This document shows, one piece after another, positions 8,157-15,301 of a DNA stretch of 15,301 nucleotides. Location of the stretch: the NCBI GenBank assembly GCA_024511045.1, contig JANEMG010000007.1, forward strand, positions 1 to 15,301, read 5' to 3'. Source of the stretch: Gammaproteobacteria bacterium (GTDB taxonomy: Bacteria > Pseudomonadota > Gammaproteobacteria > Methylococcales > Methylomonadaceae). Below the pieces are notes generated by a model. That model was not told the origin of the DNA. It was given only the letters and a program-made list of their open reading frames with translations, and made no database searches. Both the position numbers and the translations under genes were made by a program. The stretch's first letter is position 1; each line of letters starts with the position of its first letter.

Positions 8157-8552
8157 TTAACAAACAGTACAAATAACTTCACCGCCATGACCAATCGCCC
8201 GCGCGGCTCTATCGGTCATCACACCTTTCGATGTGGAAACGATCGTTATTCCCAATCCGCCAAGAACCTTTGGCAGCTCGTCTTTCGATTTATAGATACG
8301 CAAACCAGGCCTGCTGACCCGCTTCACCTTTTCTATCACAGGCATGCCATGGTAATACTTCAGAACAATGGTCATATCGGCACGGTTGCCATTGGTCTCT
8401 ACCGAATAGTCGGTAATGTAGCCTTCTTCCTTCAAAACTTTTGCGATAGCCATCTTTAGCTTGGATGACGGCAAGGTGATGCTTTTTTTCACAGCTTTCT
8501 GACCATTTCTTATACGTGTCAGCATATCTGCAATCGGATCTGTCATACTCAT
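8157..8552 (-). CDS. rpsH: Small-subunit ribosomal protein S8
   Basis: 131 residues, one longer than E. coli. S8 binds the central domain of 16S rRNA and in E. coli also represses the spc operon. [18 protein letters not shown] at the start and the RNA-binding C-terminal half ([20 protein letters not shown], then GGEVICTVC) are diagnostic. A GGAG ribosome-binding site lies upstream of the ATG; the gap from rpsN is 36 bases. Confidence 0.97.
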   Translation of the reverse strand: MSMTDPIADMLTRIRNGQKAVKKSITLPSSKLKMAIAKVLKEEGYITDYSVETNGNRADMTIVLKYYHGMPVIEKVKRVSRPGLRIYKSKDELPKVLGGLGITIVSTSKGVMTDRAARAIGHGGEVICTVC

Positions 8553-8588
8553 CTTTTAATTCTCCAGATACATTATAACCAACAGGTA

Positions 8589-8894
8589 TTACCAGCTCGC
8601 CTTGACCAGCCCAGGCACATCGCCACGCATTGTCGCTTCGCGCAGCTTGTTCCTGCCCAGACCGAACTTACGGTAATAGCCATGCGGCCGACCTGTAATG
8701 TTACAGCGATTTCGCAATCTTGAAGAACTGGAATCTCTGGGCAACTTTTGCAATTGCAAATGCGCCGTCTCTTTCTCTTCATAGGATGCATTGGGATCTC
8801 TAATAATCGCTTTCAGAGATTTCCGTTTTGCCTGATATTTCTGTACCGCCTTGATGCGCTTGTTTTCGCGCGCAATCATTGATTTCTTTGCCAT
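8589..8894 (-). CDS. rpsN: Small-subunit ribosomal protein S14 (long, zinc-free form)
   Basis: 101 residues, like E. coli. This is the long form without the four-cysteine zinc site; only Cys64 remains, in [19 protein letters not shown]. The C-terminal stretch [17 protein letters not shown] is nearly invariant in the family and contacts 16S rRNA in the head. It lies between rplE (gap nine bases) and rpsH, the usual spc position. Confidence 0.97.
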   Translation of the reverse strand: MAKKSMIARENKRIKAVQKYQAKRKSLKAIIRDPNASYEEKETAHLQLQKLPRDSSSSRLRNRCNITGRPHGYYRKFGLGRNKLREATMRGDVPGLVKASW

Positions 8895-8903
8895 AACCGT
8901 GCC

Positions 8904-9443
8904 TTAGTTTTTGAATGGAAAATTAAACAGTTTCAACAACGCCAACCCTTCTTCGTTCGATGTGGCCGATGTCGTAATTGTAATATCCATTCCGCGCAGC
9001 GCATCAATTTTGTCGTAATCGATTTCAGGAAAAACAATCTGCTCCTTGATCCCCATCGAGTAATTGCCACGCCCATCGAAACTTTTCGGACTCAAGCCCC
9101 GGAAATCACGAATACGTGGTATCGCAATACTGATAAGCCGGTCCAAAAATTCATACATTCTATCGCTTCTCAAGGTGACTTTACAACCAATGGGCATGTC
9201 ATCACGTATCTTGAAGCCAGCGATGGATTTCCGCGCCTTGGTGACGACGGGTCTTTGCCCGGCAATCTTCTCCATGTCGGACAAGGCGGCCTGCATGACC
9301 TTTTTGTCTGCGACGGCTTCGCCGACCCCCATATTCAGGGTGATCTTGGTGATTTTTGGTGCCTGCATCAGCGACTTATAGCCGAATTGCTGCATCAATG
9401 CCGGCAATACGGTCTCTTTGTAAACTGTTTCTAGTCTAGCCAT
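8904..9443 (-). CDS. rplE: Large-subunit ribosomal protein L5
   Basis: 179 residues, as in E. coli. L5 carries 5S rRNA with L18 and makes the bridge to S13. Recognisable segments are [11 protein letters not shown] (about 33-43), [24 protein letters not shown] (start about 69), [21 protein letters not shown] and the C-terminal [15 protein letters not shown]. It follows rplX after 17 bases. In E. coli S8 represses the operon at this start; no clear copy of that site is recognisable here. Confidence 0.97.
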   Translation of the reverse strand: MARLETVYKETVLPALMQQFGYKSLMQAPKITKITLNMGVGEAVADKKVMQAALSDMEKIAGQRPVVTKARKSIAGFKIRDDMPIGCKVTLRSDRMYEFLDRLISIAIPRIRDFRGLSPKSFDGRGNYSMGIKEQIVFPEIDYDKIDALRGMDITITTSATSNEEGLALLKLFNFPFKN

Positions 9444-9460
9444 GATTGATCTACTCTACC

Positions 9461-9778
9461 TTATGAATCAACGACTTCATTCGTTGATCTAAAAAATCTG
9501 ACTTTTTTGCCATCTTCCAGAAACTTAAAGCCTACACGGTCTGCTTTTTTGGTTTCAGAATTGTACAATCCGATATTGGAGATATGAATGGGCATGTCTT
9601 TGTCGATAATGCCACCGGCAATGCCCTGGTTGGGATTGGGTTTCTGATGCTTCTTCACCCGGTTGATGCCCTGGACCAGTACCTTGTCGACACCGACCAG
9701 TTTCACCACGGTGCCACGTTTGCCCTTGTCTTTTCCGGTGCGAACGATTACCTCATCACCCTTTTTAATTCTCTGCAT
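9461..9778 (-). CDS. rplX: Large-subunit ribosomal protein L24
   Basis: 105 residues, against 104 in E. coli. L24 initiates 50S assembly. The KOW motif near the N-terminus ([19 protein letters not shown], about 6-24) is clear, followed by [20 protein letters not shown] and [19 protein letters not shown] strong GGAGG ribosome-binding site lies upstream of the ATG. It lies 15 bases after rplN. Confidence 0.97.
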   Translation of the reverse strand: MQRIKKGDEVIVRTGKDKGKRGTVVKLVGVDKVLVQGINRVKKHQKPNPNQGIAGGIIDKDMPIHISNIGLYNSETKKADRVGFKFLEDGKKVRFFRSTNEVVDS

Positions 9779-9793
9779 TTTGGAACCTCCGGC

Positions 9794-10162
9794 CTATAGC
9801 ACTTCAGGTGCAAGTGAAATGATTTTCATGAAATTTTCACCACGCAATTCACGCGTCACCGGACCAAATATACGCGTTCCAATCGGTTGCAGCTGGTTAT
9901 TCAATATCACGGCGGCATTGCCATCGAAGCGAATAACGGATCCATCCGGACGGCGTACGCCTTTTCTGGTTCGGACCACCAGCGCGTTATAGACCTCACC
10001 CTTTTTTACCTTACCGCGTGGGATGGCATCCTTGACACTCACTTTTATGATGTCGCCAATCCCCGCATAGCGCCTGTGCGACCCGCCCAGCACTTTGATA
10101 CACATGACCTTTTTTGCTCCGCTGTTGTCAGCGACATCAAGGCTAGTTTGCATCTGAATCAT
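9794..10162 (-). CDS. rplN: Large-subunit ribosomal protein L14
   Basis: 122 residues, one fewer than E. coli. L14 lies at the subunit interface. Diagnostic segments are [51 protein letters not shown] and the C-terminal GPVTRELR...[10 protein letters not shown]. It is the first gene of the spc block and follows rpsQ after 43 bases. The ATG has only a weak GGGA upstream. Confidence 0.97.
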   Translation of the reverse strand: MIQMQTSLDVADNSGAKKVMCIKVLGGSHRRYAGIGDIIKVSVKDAIPRGKVKKGEVYNALVVRTRKGVRRPDGSVIRFDGNAAVILNNQLQPIGTRIFGPVTRELRGENFMKIISLAPEVL

Positions 10163-10182
10163 GATTTATTCCCAACTATCTT

Positions 10183-10198
10183 TATTTCAAAAGAAATA
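10183..10198. repeat. Small AT-rich inverted repeat at the S10/spc junction
   Basis: TATTTC and GAAATA form a perfect six-pair stem around four A (four U in the minus-strand transcript). It lies between the rpsQ stop and the rplN start, in the 43-base gap joining the S10 and spc blocks. With no U-run after the stem in the mRNA it is unlikely to terminate. It might mark an RNA-processing point or be chance. Confidence 0.4.
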
Positions 10199-10205
10199 TT
10201 CGTGT

Positions 10206-10469
10206 TTATTTATTGGCCCGTTCGACGATCTCGACCAGTTTCCAGGTTTTGTTCTTCGATATCGGACGACAGGAAGTCACCGAAACGATATCGCCTTCCT
10301 GGCATTGGTTCTGTTCGTCATGCGCGAAGAGCTTCGATGACCGCTTGATATATTTGCCGTATACCGGATGCTTCACAAGACGTTCAACCAGAACGGTAAT
10401 GGTCTTGTCCATTTTGTTGCTGACAACCCGGCCATTGATGGTACGAATTTTCTCTGCATTCTCACTCAT
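10206..10469 (-). CDS. rpsQ: Small-subunit ribosomal protein S17
   Basis: 87 residues, against 84 in E. coli. S17 binds the 5' domain of 16S rRNA early in assembly. The OB-fold core is recognisable in [33 protein letters not shown] and [20 protein letters not shown]. The frame is open 13 codons further upstream inside rpmC, but the ATG at 10469 gives the family start (SENAEKIRT) one base after the rpmC stop. Last gene of the S10 block. Confidence 0.96.
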   Translation of the reverse strand: MSENAEKIRTINGRVVSNKMDKTITVLVERLVKHPVYGKYIKRSSKLFAHDEQNQCQEGDIVSVTSCRPISKNKTWKLVEIVERANK

Positions 10470-10470
10470 G

Positions 10471-10662
10471 TTATGCACCCGCCATTTCATTGAGAATCGT
10501 TTGTACACGTGCTATATCACGCCTGACTTTTTTTATCTGGTCAGGTTTGGCGATTTGCCCGGTGCCTTTCTGCATGCGCAGGTTGAACTGCTCGCGGGCC
10601 AGTTCGGCCAGCAATGTGTTTAATTCCTGCTTGCTTTTTTGTCGTAATTCACTTGCTTTCAT
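10471..10662 (-). CDS. rpmC: Large-subunit ribosomal protein L29
   Basis: 63 residues, as in E. coli. L29 is at the peptide exit tunnel rim beside L23. The two-helix hairpin is evident: [20 protein letters not shown], then [17 protein letters not shown], then [14 protein letters not shown]. The ATG at 10662 overlaps the rplP stop as TGATG; a TTG one codon earlier is not needed. One base separates it from rpsQ. Confidence 0.96.
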   Translation of the reverse strand: MKASELRQKSKQELNTLLAELAREQFNLRMQKGTGQIAKPDQIKKVRRDIARVQTILNEMAGA

Positions 10663-11075
10663 CAAATTACCGTACGCGCTGTAAATATTGTTTTGACAGG
10701 CAATTTTGCGGAAGCCAGTTTGAAGGCTTCACGTGCCAATTCCTCCGGAACACCCTGGATTTCATACAGCATGGTGCCTGGTTTGATCTGGGCTACCCAG
10801 TATTCGACACTGCCCTTGCCTTTCCCCATTCTGACCTCCAGGGGTTTTTTGGTAATCGGCTTGTCGGGGAAGATTCTGATCCAGATCTTGCCGCCACGCT
10901 TAACATGTCTGGTGATGGTGCGACGCGCAGCCTCGATCTGACGTGCCGTGATTCTGCCGCGTGTCGTCGCTTTCAGTCCGTATTCACCAAAGCTGACCGA
11001 TGAACCGCGAACCGCGGTGCCATTGTTCCTGCCTTTATGCTGTTTACGAAATTTTGTTCTTTTAGGTTGAAGCAT
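10662..11075 (-). CDS. rplP: Large-subunit ribosomal protein L16
   Basis: 137 residues, against 136 in E. coli. L16 positions the A-site t[20 protein letters not shown] at the start, [13 protein letters not shown], the [13 protein letters not shown] segment and [15 protein letters not shown] are near-invariant. Arg82 in VRMGKGKG corresponds to the arginine hydroxylated by YcfD in E. coli (Arg81). Start ATG with AAGGGA upstream; the stop overlaps rpmC by one base. Confidence 0.98.
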   Translation of the reverse strand: MLQPKRTKFRKQHKGRNNGTAVRGSSVSFGEYGLKATTRGRITARQIEAARRTITRHVKRGGKIWIRIFPDKPITKKPLEVRMGKGKGSVEYWVAQIKPGTMLYEIQGVPEELAREAFKLASAKLPVKTIFTARTVI

Positions 11076-11094
11076 TTCGGTATCCCTTCAACAG

Positions 11095-11742
11095 TTACTT
11101 GGTTTCTTTGTTCATATCGAATACTTCGCCCTTGAAGATCCATACCTTGACACCAATGATGCCATAAGTGGTATTTGCTTCGGCAAAGCCATAATCGATA
11201 TCCGCGCGCAATGTGTGCAGAGGCACCCGGCCTTCTCTGTACCATTCGCTTCGGGCGATTTCCGCCCCGTTCAAGCGGCCGGCAACGTTTATCTTGATGC
11301 CTTCCGCTCCCAATCGCATGGTATTGGCCACTGCTCTTTTCATCGCGCGGCGATACATGATTCTTTTTTCCAGCTGCTGGGCGACACTTTCCGCCACCAG
11401 TTGCGCATCCAGTTCCGGCTTCCTGATCTCTTCGACGGAAAGCTGTACAGGCACACCCACCATCGAGGAAACTTCTCTGCGCAGCTTGTCGATATCCTCA
11501 CCCTTCTTGCCGATGACGATCCCTGGGCGCGCCGTATGCACCGTGATATGCGCGTTGTTGGCCGGCCGGTTTATCTGTATGCGGCTTACGGAAGCGTGCG
11601 ACAGTTTTTTCTTGAGATAATCCCTGACCTCCAGATCATGCCGCAAATACTCAGGATAGACCTGACTGTTTGCATACCACCTGGAAGTCCAATCCTTGAT
11701 ATAACCAAGACGAATACCTGTTGGATGTACCTTTTGACCCAT
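11095..11742 (-). CDS. rpsC: Small-subunit ribosomal protein S3
   Basis: 215 residues. S3 forms part of the mRNA entry tunnel in the 30S head. [20 protein letters not shown] opens the protein. The KH domain with its GKKG loop ([13 protein letters not shown], from about residue 76) is followed by the C-terminal domain ([36 protein letters not shown]). It ends at [10 protein letters not shown], about 18 residues short of E. coli S3 because the basic tail is reduced; the folded domains are complete. GAGG lies upstream of the ATG. Confidence 0.97.
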   Translation of the reverse strand: MGQKVHPTGIRLGYIKDWTSRWYANSQVYPEYLRHDLEVRDYLKKKLSHASVSRIQINRPANNAHITVHTARPGIVIGKKGEDIDKLRREVSSMVGVPVQLSVEEIRKPELDAQLVAESVAQQLEKRIMYRRAMKRAVANTMRLGAEGIKINVAGRLNGAEIARSEWYREGRVPLHTLRADIDYGFAEANTTYGIIGVKVWIFKGEVFDMNKETK

Positions 11743-11753
11743 TATGCCTGCCT

Positions 11754-12089
11754 CTATTCAAACTCTGCTACTTTAACTGTGATATGGCAGGTCCGCTTTA
11801 AAATATGATTAGCCCGCCCCTTTGCTCTCGCCCTGATTCTCTTCAGCGTCGGTCCTTCATTGACATAGACTGTCGACACCTTCAATTCATCGATATCCGC
11901 GCTTTCATTGTGCTCGGCATTGGCAATGGCTGATTCGAGAACTTTTTTCATGATGGCCGCAGCCTTTTTGGTGCTGAATCTCAAGGTATCCAGCGCCTTC
12001 TCCACCGGCATGCCGCGGATCTGATCTCCAACCAGCCTTGCCTTTTGTGCAGACAGCGGCGCATTGCTCAATTTTGCTGTGATTTCCAT
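11754..12089 (-). CDS. rplV: Large-subunit ribosomal protein L22
   Basis: 111 residues, one more than E. coli. L22 lines the exit tunnel, and its extended loop forms part of the constriction with L4. Recognisable segments are [21 protein letters not shown] (about 13-33), [21 protein letters not shown] and the loop and strand [20 protein letters not shown] (about 83-102). No loop deletion or insertion of the macrolide-resistance kind is evident. It lies 11 bases after rpsS and 11 before rpsC. Confidence 0.97.
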   Translation of the reverse strand: MEITAKLSNAPLSAQKARLVGDQIRGMPVEKALDTLRFSTKKAAAIMKKVLESAIANAEHNESADIDELKVSTVYVNEGPTLKRIRARAKGRANHILKRTCHITVKVAEFE

Positions 12090-12100
12090 GATCTTTCGCC

Positions 12101-12373
12101 TTACCGTGATTTCTTGTCAGCCAGATGGCCTTTAAAGGTGCGGGTTGCCGCAAACTCACCCAGTTTATGGCCGACCATGTTTTCCGATATCAACACCGGC
12201 ACATGCTGCCTGCCGTTGTGTACCGCGATGGTCAATCCCAGCATGTCAGGCACGATCATTGACCTTCTCGACCAGGTTTTAATTGGTTTCCGACTGTTGC
12301 TGCTGACCGCTTCCTCTACTTTCTTCTGTAAATGATGATCAACGAACGGACCTTTCTTAATTGAACGTGGCAC
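12101..12373 (-). CDS. rpsS: Small-subunit ribosomal protein S19
   Basis: 90 residues, against 92 in E. coli. S19 is in the 30S head beside S13. The family opening (M)[14 protein letters not shown] begins exactly at a GTG codon (12373-12371), with AGAGG seven bases upstream. An in-frame ATG 13 codons earlier would overlap the end of rplB by 26 bases and add a tail foreign to the family, so GTG is preferred. Other diagnostic segments are [39 protein letters not shown] and TRTFKGH. Confidence 0.96.
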   Translation of the reverse strand: MPRSIKKGPFVDHHLQKKVEEAVSSNSRKPIKTWSRRSMIVPDMLGLTIAVHNGRQHVPVLISENMVGHKLGEFAATRTFKGHLADKKSR

Positions 12374-12386
12374 GCTATTTCCTCTC

Positions 12387-13214
12387 TTATTTCTGCTTGC
12401 GGCGTCTGACAATCATGTTGTCAGTGCGCTTGTTTTTACGGGTTTTATAACCTTTCGTCGGCATGCCCCAGGGTGATACAGGGTGCCGTCCACCTGAAGT
12501 ACGGCCTTCGCCGCCGCCATGCGGGTGATCCACCGGGTTCATCGCCACACCCCGGACGGTCGGCCTGATGCCTCTCCACCGGGAGGCGCCGGCCTTGCCC
12601 AGAGAAATCAGATTGTGCTCGGCGTTGGAAACTTCACCCAGCACCGCCTTGCATTCCGCCAAAACCTTGCGCATCTCACCCGAGCGCAGACGCAATGTGA
12701 CATGCATGCCTTCTTTTGCGACCAGCTGCGCCGAAGTGCCGGCGCTTCTGGCCAGCTGGGCGCCTTTGCCGGGTTTCAGCTCGATACAGTGTATGGTCGA
12801 ACCCAGCGGCATGTTCCGCAATACCATGCAATTGCCTGTCTTTACCGGCGCGGTTTCCGCTGTGATGATTTCATCACCTGCAGCCAATCCCTTCGGGGCG
12901 ATAATATATTTACGCTCACCATCCTTATATAGAACCAGGGCGATATTCGCCGTTCTGTTCGGATCGTATTCGATGCGCTCGACCACGGCTGGAATATCGA
13001 CCTTGGTTCTTTTGAAGTCGATAATACGGTAGTGGCGTTTATGCCCGCCGCCTATGTGCCGGGTAGTGATCCGTCCCTGATTGTTGCGCCCGCCGGTTTT
13101 GTTCTTTTTGCTCAACAACTGCGCGTGGGGCTTGCCCTTGTGCAGATCGTCATTCTTGATCCGAACGACAAACCGCCTTCCTGCAGACGTTGGTTTTGAT
13201 TTTACAATAGCCAT
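12387..13214 (-). CDS. rplB: Large-subunit ribosomal protein L2
   Basis: 275 residues, against 273 in E. coli. L2 is needed for subunit association and lies close to the peptidyl-transferase centre. Conserved parts include [20 protein letters not shown] (41-60), [15 protein letters not shown] (146-160) and [14 protein letters not shown] (225-238). His230 in that last motif corresponds to E. coli His229, implicated in peptidyl-transferase activity. The basic tail [14 protein letters not shown] is typical. It follows rplW after 29 bases. Confidence 0.98.
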   Translation of the reverse strand: MAIVKSKPTSAGRRFVVRIKNDDLHKGKPHAQLLSKKNKTGGRNNQGRITTRHIGGGHKRHYRIIDFKRTKVDIPAVVERIEYDPNRTANIALVLYKDGERKYIIAPKGLAAGDEIITAETAPVKTGNCMVLRNMPLGSTIHCIELKPGKGAQLARSAGTSAQLVAKEGMHVTLRLRSGEMRKVLAECKAVLGEVSNAEHNLISLGKAGASRWRGIRPTVRGVAMNPVDHPHGGGEGRTSGGRHPVSPWGMPTKGYKTRKNKRTDNMIVRRRKQK

Positions 13215-13243
13215 GCTTTCACCATTCCTAATGACTTTCTAAT

Positions 13244-13543
13244 CTATGCCGCAGAAAAATCGATATCGTTGCCAGGTTTCAATTTTACGTAGGCTTTTTT
13301 CCAGTCCGACCTCTTGCCCAGAGTACGGCCGAAACGCTTCTTCTTGCCCTTGACATTCAGCACCTGCACTGAATCGACTTCGACATCGAACATCAGCTCC
13401 ACGGCCTTTTTCACCTGCAGCTTGGTGGCCTGCTTCTGGACCTTGAAGACGAACCTTCGGTCGGCTTCCGCTGCATTGGTGCTCTTCTCGGAAATTATCG
13501 GTGCCTTCAAGACACTGGCTAACTGGTATTCTTTGACATTCAT
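13244..13543 (-). CDS. rplW: Large-subunit ribosomal protein L23
   Basis: 99 residues, against 100 in E. coli. L23 sits at the tunnel exit and docks trigger factor and SRP. Segments such as VLKAPIISEKST, ATKLQVKKAVELMFDVEVDSV and GRTLGKRSDWKKAYVKL are diagnostic. The ATG overlaps the rplD stop by four bases (ATGA), with AAGGACGG just upstream, so translation is probably coupled to L4. Confidence 0.97.
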   Translation of the reverse strand: MNVKEYQLASVLKAPIISEKSTNAAEADRRFVFKVQKQATKLQVKKAVELMFDVEVDSVQVLNVKGKKKRFGRTLGKRSDWKKAYVKLKPGNDIDFSAA

Positions 13544-14160
13544 GCCAACCGTCCTTCTATCTGTTTCAATGCCTGTTCATTGGTAATCACTCTATCGGCG
13601 CCAACCAGCAATACCGGGTTCAGATTTTCCGCCGTCGTCAATTGAACATAGGGAATGTTCCTGGATGCCAGATACAGATTGCGGTCGTCCTTGTCGGCGA
13701 TGATCAGAATGCGCCGGGCACCGAGATCCTTGAGTTTGGCATGCAACTCCTTGGTTTTTTCCGATCCGGAAAAGACCGCCTCACTGACCACCAGACGCTC
13801 TTGCCGGCACAGTTCCGAGAGGATGGATTTGATGCCGGCACGGTACATTTTCTTGTTCAGCTTCTGCTCATAGGAGCGTGGCTGCGCGGCAAAAGTCACA
13901 CCGCCAGTGCGCCAGATGGGACTGCGCGTGGTACCGGATCTTGCCCGACCCGTGCCCTTCTGCCGCCACGGCTTGGCACCACCGCCGCTGACGGCGGAGC
14001 GGTTTTTCTGCGCCTTGGTACCCGCTCTGGCGCCTGCCAGATAGCGGGTCACCAGTTGATGCACCAGTGTTTCGTTGAATGCCTGACCAAACACTGATTC
14101 CGATACATCGACGGCCGCAGCATTGTCTTGAGCATTGATTGCAGGTACTTGCAAAGCCAT
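13540..14160 (-). CDS. rplD: Large-subunit ribosomal protein L4
   Basis: 206 residues, against 201 in E. coli. L4 lines the tunnel constriction through its extended loop, visible as GGGAKPWRQKGTGRARSGTT (59-78). NKKMYRAGIKSILSEL and the C-terminal alpha/beta domain complete the fold. In E. coli L4 represses the S10 operon through a leader upstream of rpsJ; that leader has no room here (see findings). It starts ten bases after rplC, with AAAGG upstream, and overlaps rplW. Confidence 0.97.
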   Translation of the reverse strand: MALQVPAINAQDNAAAVDVSESVFGQAFNETLVHQLVTRYLAGARAGTKAQKNRSAVSGGGAKPWRQKGTGRARSGTTRSPIWRTGGVTFAAQPRSYEQKLNKKMYRAGIKSILSELCRQERLVVSEAVFSGSEKTKELHAKLKDLGARRILIIADKDDRNLYLASRNIPYVQLTTAENLNPVLLVGADRVITNEQALKQIEGRLA

Positions 14161-14170
14161 ATTCTAACCT

Positions 14171-14818
14171 TTATTTTTTTGCTTTCTTCATTGCTGGTGT
14201 AATCACGACATTTCCACCCTTTGCACCGGGGACGGCGCCCTTGACCAGGATCAAGTTGCGTTCCTTGTCGATCGCCTGGATAGTCAGATTCTGAATGGTT
14301 ACTTTTTCGGAGCCCATGTGACCGGCCATTTTCTTGCCCTTGAAGACACGCCCCGGGGTTTGGCACTGGCCAATGGATCCCGGCGCTCGATGAGAAACCG
14401 AGTTGCCATGGGTTGCATCCTGCATCTTGAAGTTGTGACGTTTGACGCCACCGGCGAAACCCTTGCCGATGCTGGTGCCCCGGACATCCACGACCTGCCC
14501 TTCGGAAAACAGATCCAGAGTCAGATCTACGCCAGGCGTCAACTCATCCCCTTCCTTGTCATCCAGCCTGAATTCCCACAGACCCCGTCCCGCGGTGACA
14601 TTGGCTGCGGCGAAGTGACCTGCCATGGCTTTTGAGACTTTCGACGCCTTCTTGTCCCCGGCAGTAACCTGTATGGCCCGGTAACCATCGCGCTCGATGG
14701 TTTTGACCTGGGTCACACGATTGCTGTCTATCTGCAAAACCGTTACCGGTATGGAAGCGCCGTCTTCACTGAAAACGCGCGTCATTCCACATTTTCGACC
14801 TATAAGACCTATTGACAT
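14171..14818 (-). CDS. rplC: Large-subunit ribosomal protein L3
   Basis: 215 residues, against 209 in E. coli; the additions are a few residues in the middle and a lysine-rich tail (KKAKK). L3 reaches close to the peptidyl-transferase centre. [16 protein letters not shown] opens the protein, and [20 protein letters not shown] (134-153) then [16 protein letters not shown] is the conserved loop. Gln153 corresponds to E. coli Gln150, the residue methylated by PrmB. Start ATG behind AGAGGA, 29 bases after rpsJ. Confidence 0.97.
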   Translation of the reverse strand: MSIGLIGRKCGMTRVFSEDGASIPVTVLQIDSNRVTQVKTIERDGYRAIQVTAGDKKASKVSKAMAGHFAAANVTAGRGLWEFRLDDKEGDELTPGVDLTLDLFSEGQVVDVRGTSIGKGFAGGVKRHNFKMQDATHGNSVSHRAPGSIGQCQTPGRVFKGKKMAGHMGSEKVTIQNLTIQAIDKERNLILVKGAVPGAKGGNVVITPAMKKAKK

Positions 14819-14847
14819 TGGTCAATTCCTCTAACTTTTAGCAACTG

Positions 14848-15159
14848 TTAATTCAGTTTGATTTGAACATCGACGCCGGCGGCAAGATCCAGCTTCATTA
14901 GCGCATCGACGGTTTTGTCTGTTGGATCCACGATATCCAGCAGCCTTTTATAGGTTCTCAATTCGTACTGGTCGCGCGCATCCTTGTTGACATGCGGCGA
15001 AATCAATACCGTGAATCGTTCTTTCTTGGTCGGCAGCGGTATCGGGCCCTTGACCTGGGCTCCGGTACGTTTTGCGGTTTCCACGATCTCTCCGGCGGAT
15101 TGATCGATCAGTTTGTGATCGAACGCCTTTAAACGTATTCTGATGGATTGATTGGACAT
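14848..15159 (-). CDS. rpsJ: Small-subunit ribosomal protein S10
   Basis: 103 residues, as in E. coli. S10 is a 30S head protein that also acts as NusE, the NusB partner in transcription antitermination. [41 protein letters not shown] and [16 protein letters not shown] are near-invariant. It starts five bases after the tuf stop with only a weak ribosome-binding site, which suggests its translation depends partly on ribosomes finishing tuf. Confidence 0.97.
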   Translation of the reverse strand: MSNQSIRIRLKAFDHKLIDQSAGEIVETAKRTGAQVKGPIPLPTKKERFTVLISPHVNKDARDQYELRTYKRLLDIVDPTDKTVDALMKLDLAAGVDVQIKLN

Positions 15160-15164
15160 GGTTG

Positions 15165-15301
15165 TTACTCGATTATTTTAGAAACGACGCCGGCGCCGAC
15201 GGTGCGGCCACCTTCACGTACCGCGAAACGCAGTCCTTCTTCCATGGCAATCGGCGCAATCAGCTTCACCGTCACCTGGACATTGTCCCCGGGCATGACC
15301 A
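15165..15301 (-). CDS. tuf: Elongation factor Tu, C-terminal end (truncated by window edge)
   Basis: Only the last 44 residues are in the window. They read [20 protein letters not shown], then [19 protein letters not shown], ending SKIIE. This is the C-terminal part of EF-Tu domain III, the beta-barrel that contacts aminoacyl-tRNA. The stop (TAA) is five bases before rpsJ. The rest of the gene, presumably with fusA, rpsG and rpsL behind it, should lie just to the right. The partial status is due to the window edge, not a mutation. Confidence 0.96.
   Translation of the reverse strand, partial: VMPGDNVQVTVKLIAPIAMEEGLRFAVREGGRTVGAGVVSKIIE

Noticed and set aside
8572..8577. Perfect TATAAT on the minus strand between rpsN and rpsH
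   Set aside because: No -35-like hexamer at the right distance (GCGAGC lies there) and no extended -10. Probably chance in an AT-rich gap.
9463..9480. ATGAA/TTCAT stem near the rplX stop, considered as an S8-binding control site for rplE
   Set aside because: It lacks the conserved internal-loop core expected for S8 binding and consists of five AT-rich pairs. Position alone is not enough.
1..15301. Search for insertion sequences, phage genes, CRISPR arrays, tRNA/rRNA genes or a novel gene system
   Set aside because: None seen. The cluster is continuous, in canonical order, with no interruption, foreign gene or repeated array; this is an ordinary housekeeping region.

Overview
This window is the core ribosomal-protein supercluster of a proteobacterium. 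All but two genes lie on the minus strand, so the cluster is transcribed from right to left. The encoded proteins closely resemble gammaproteobacterial ones in length and sequence: RpoA carries the C-terminal domain used for transcription activation, S14 is the long zinc-free form, and the ferredoxin is of the Azotobacter FdI type. Base composition looks roughly balanced. I read it as a gammaproteobacterium. A methanotroph-like or other environmental lineage is possible, but the sequence alone does not settle the genus.

Left flank (1-1690, plus strand). A stretch of about 400 bases without a convincing gene holds possible promoter and hairpin signals. It precedes a TSUP/TauE-SafE family membrane transporter gene (TTG start, 408-1193). 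A short gap then leads to fdxA (1291-1614), a seven-iron ferredoxin. A strong symmetric hairpin flanked by A and T tracts (1653-1682) sits between fdxA and the convergent ribosomal cluster and should terminate transcription from both sides.

Ribosomal supercluster (1707-15301, minus strand). In transcription order: tuf (3' end only), rpsJ, rplC, rplD, rplW, rplB, rpsS, rplV, rpsC, rplP, rpmC, rpsQ (S10 block); rplN, rplX, rplE, rpsN, rpsH, rplF, rplR, rpsE, rpmD, rplO, secY, rpmJ (spc block); rpsM, rpsK, rpsD, rpoA, rplQ (alpha block). The order is canonical and no expected gene is missing. The 37-codon rpmJ has a GTG start and is easy to overlook. Most gaps are 0-45 bases and several junctions overlap (TGATG, ATGA), which points to translational coupling. 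The longest gap, 75 bases before rpsM, is where enterobacteria place the S4-responsive alpha leader, and it contains a foldable element here. The tuf-rpsJ gap is only 5 bases, so there is no room for the E. coli-type S10 leader.

Together these genes supply 26 ribosomal proteins, the SecY translocon channel, the RNA polymerase alpha subunit and EF-Tu. I found no mobile element, CRISPR array, tRNA, rRNA or undescribed multi-gene system. The useful extras are start-site corrections (rpmJ, rpsS, secY, rplO, rplR, rpmC, rpmD, rpsQ, fdxA) and a few candidate regulatory elements.
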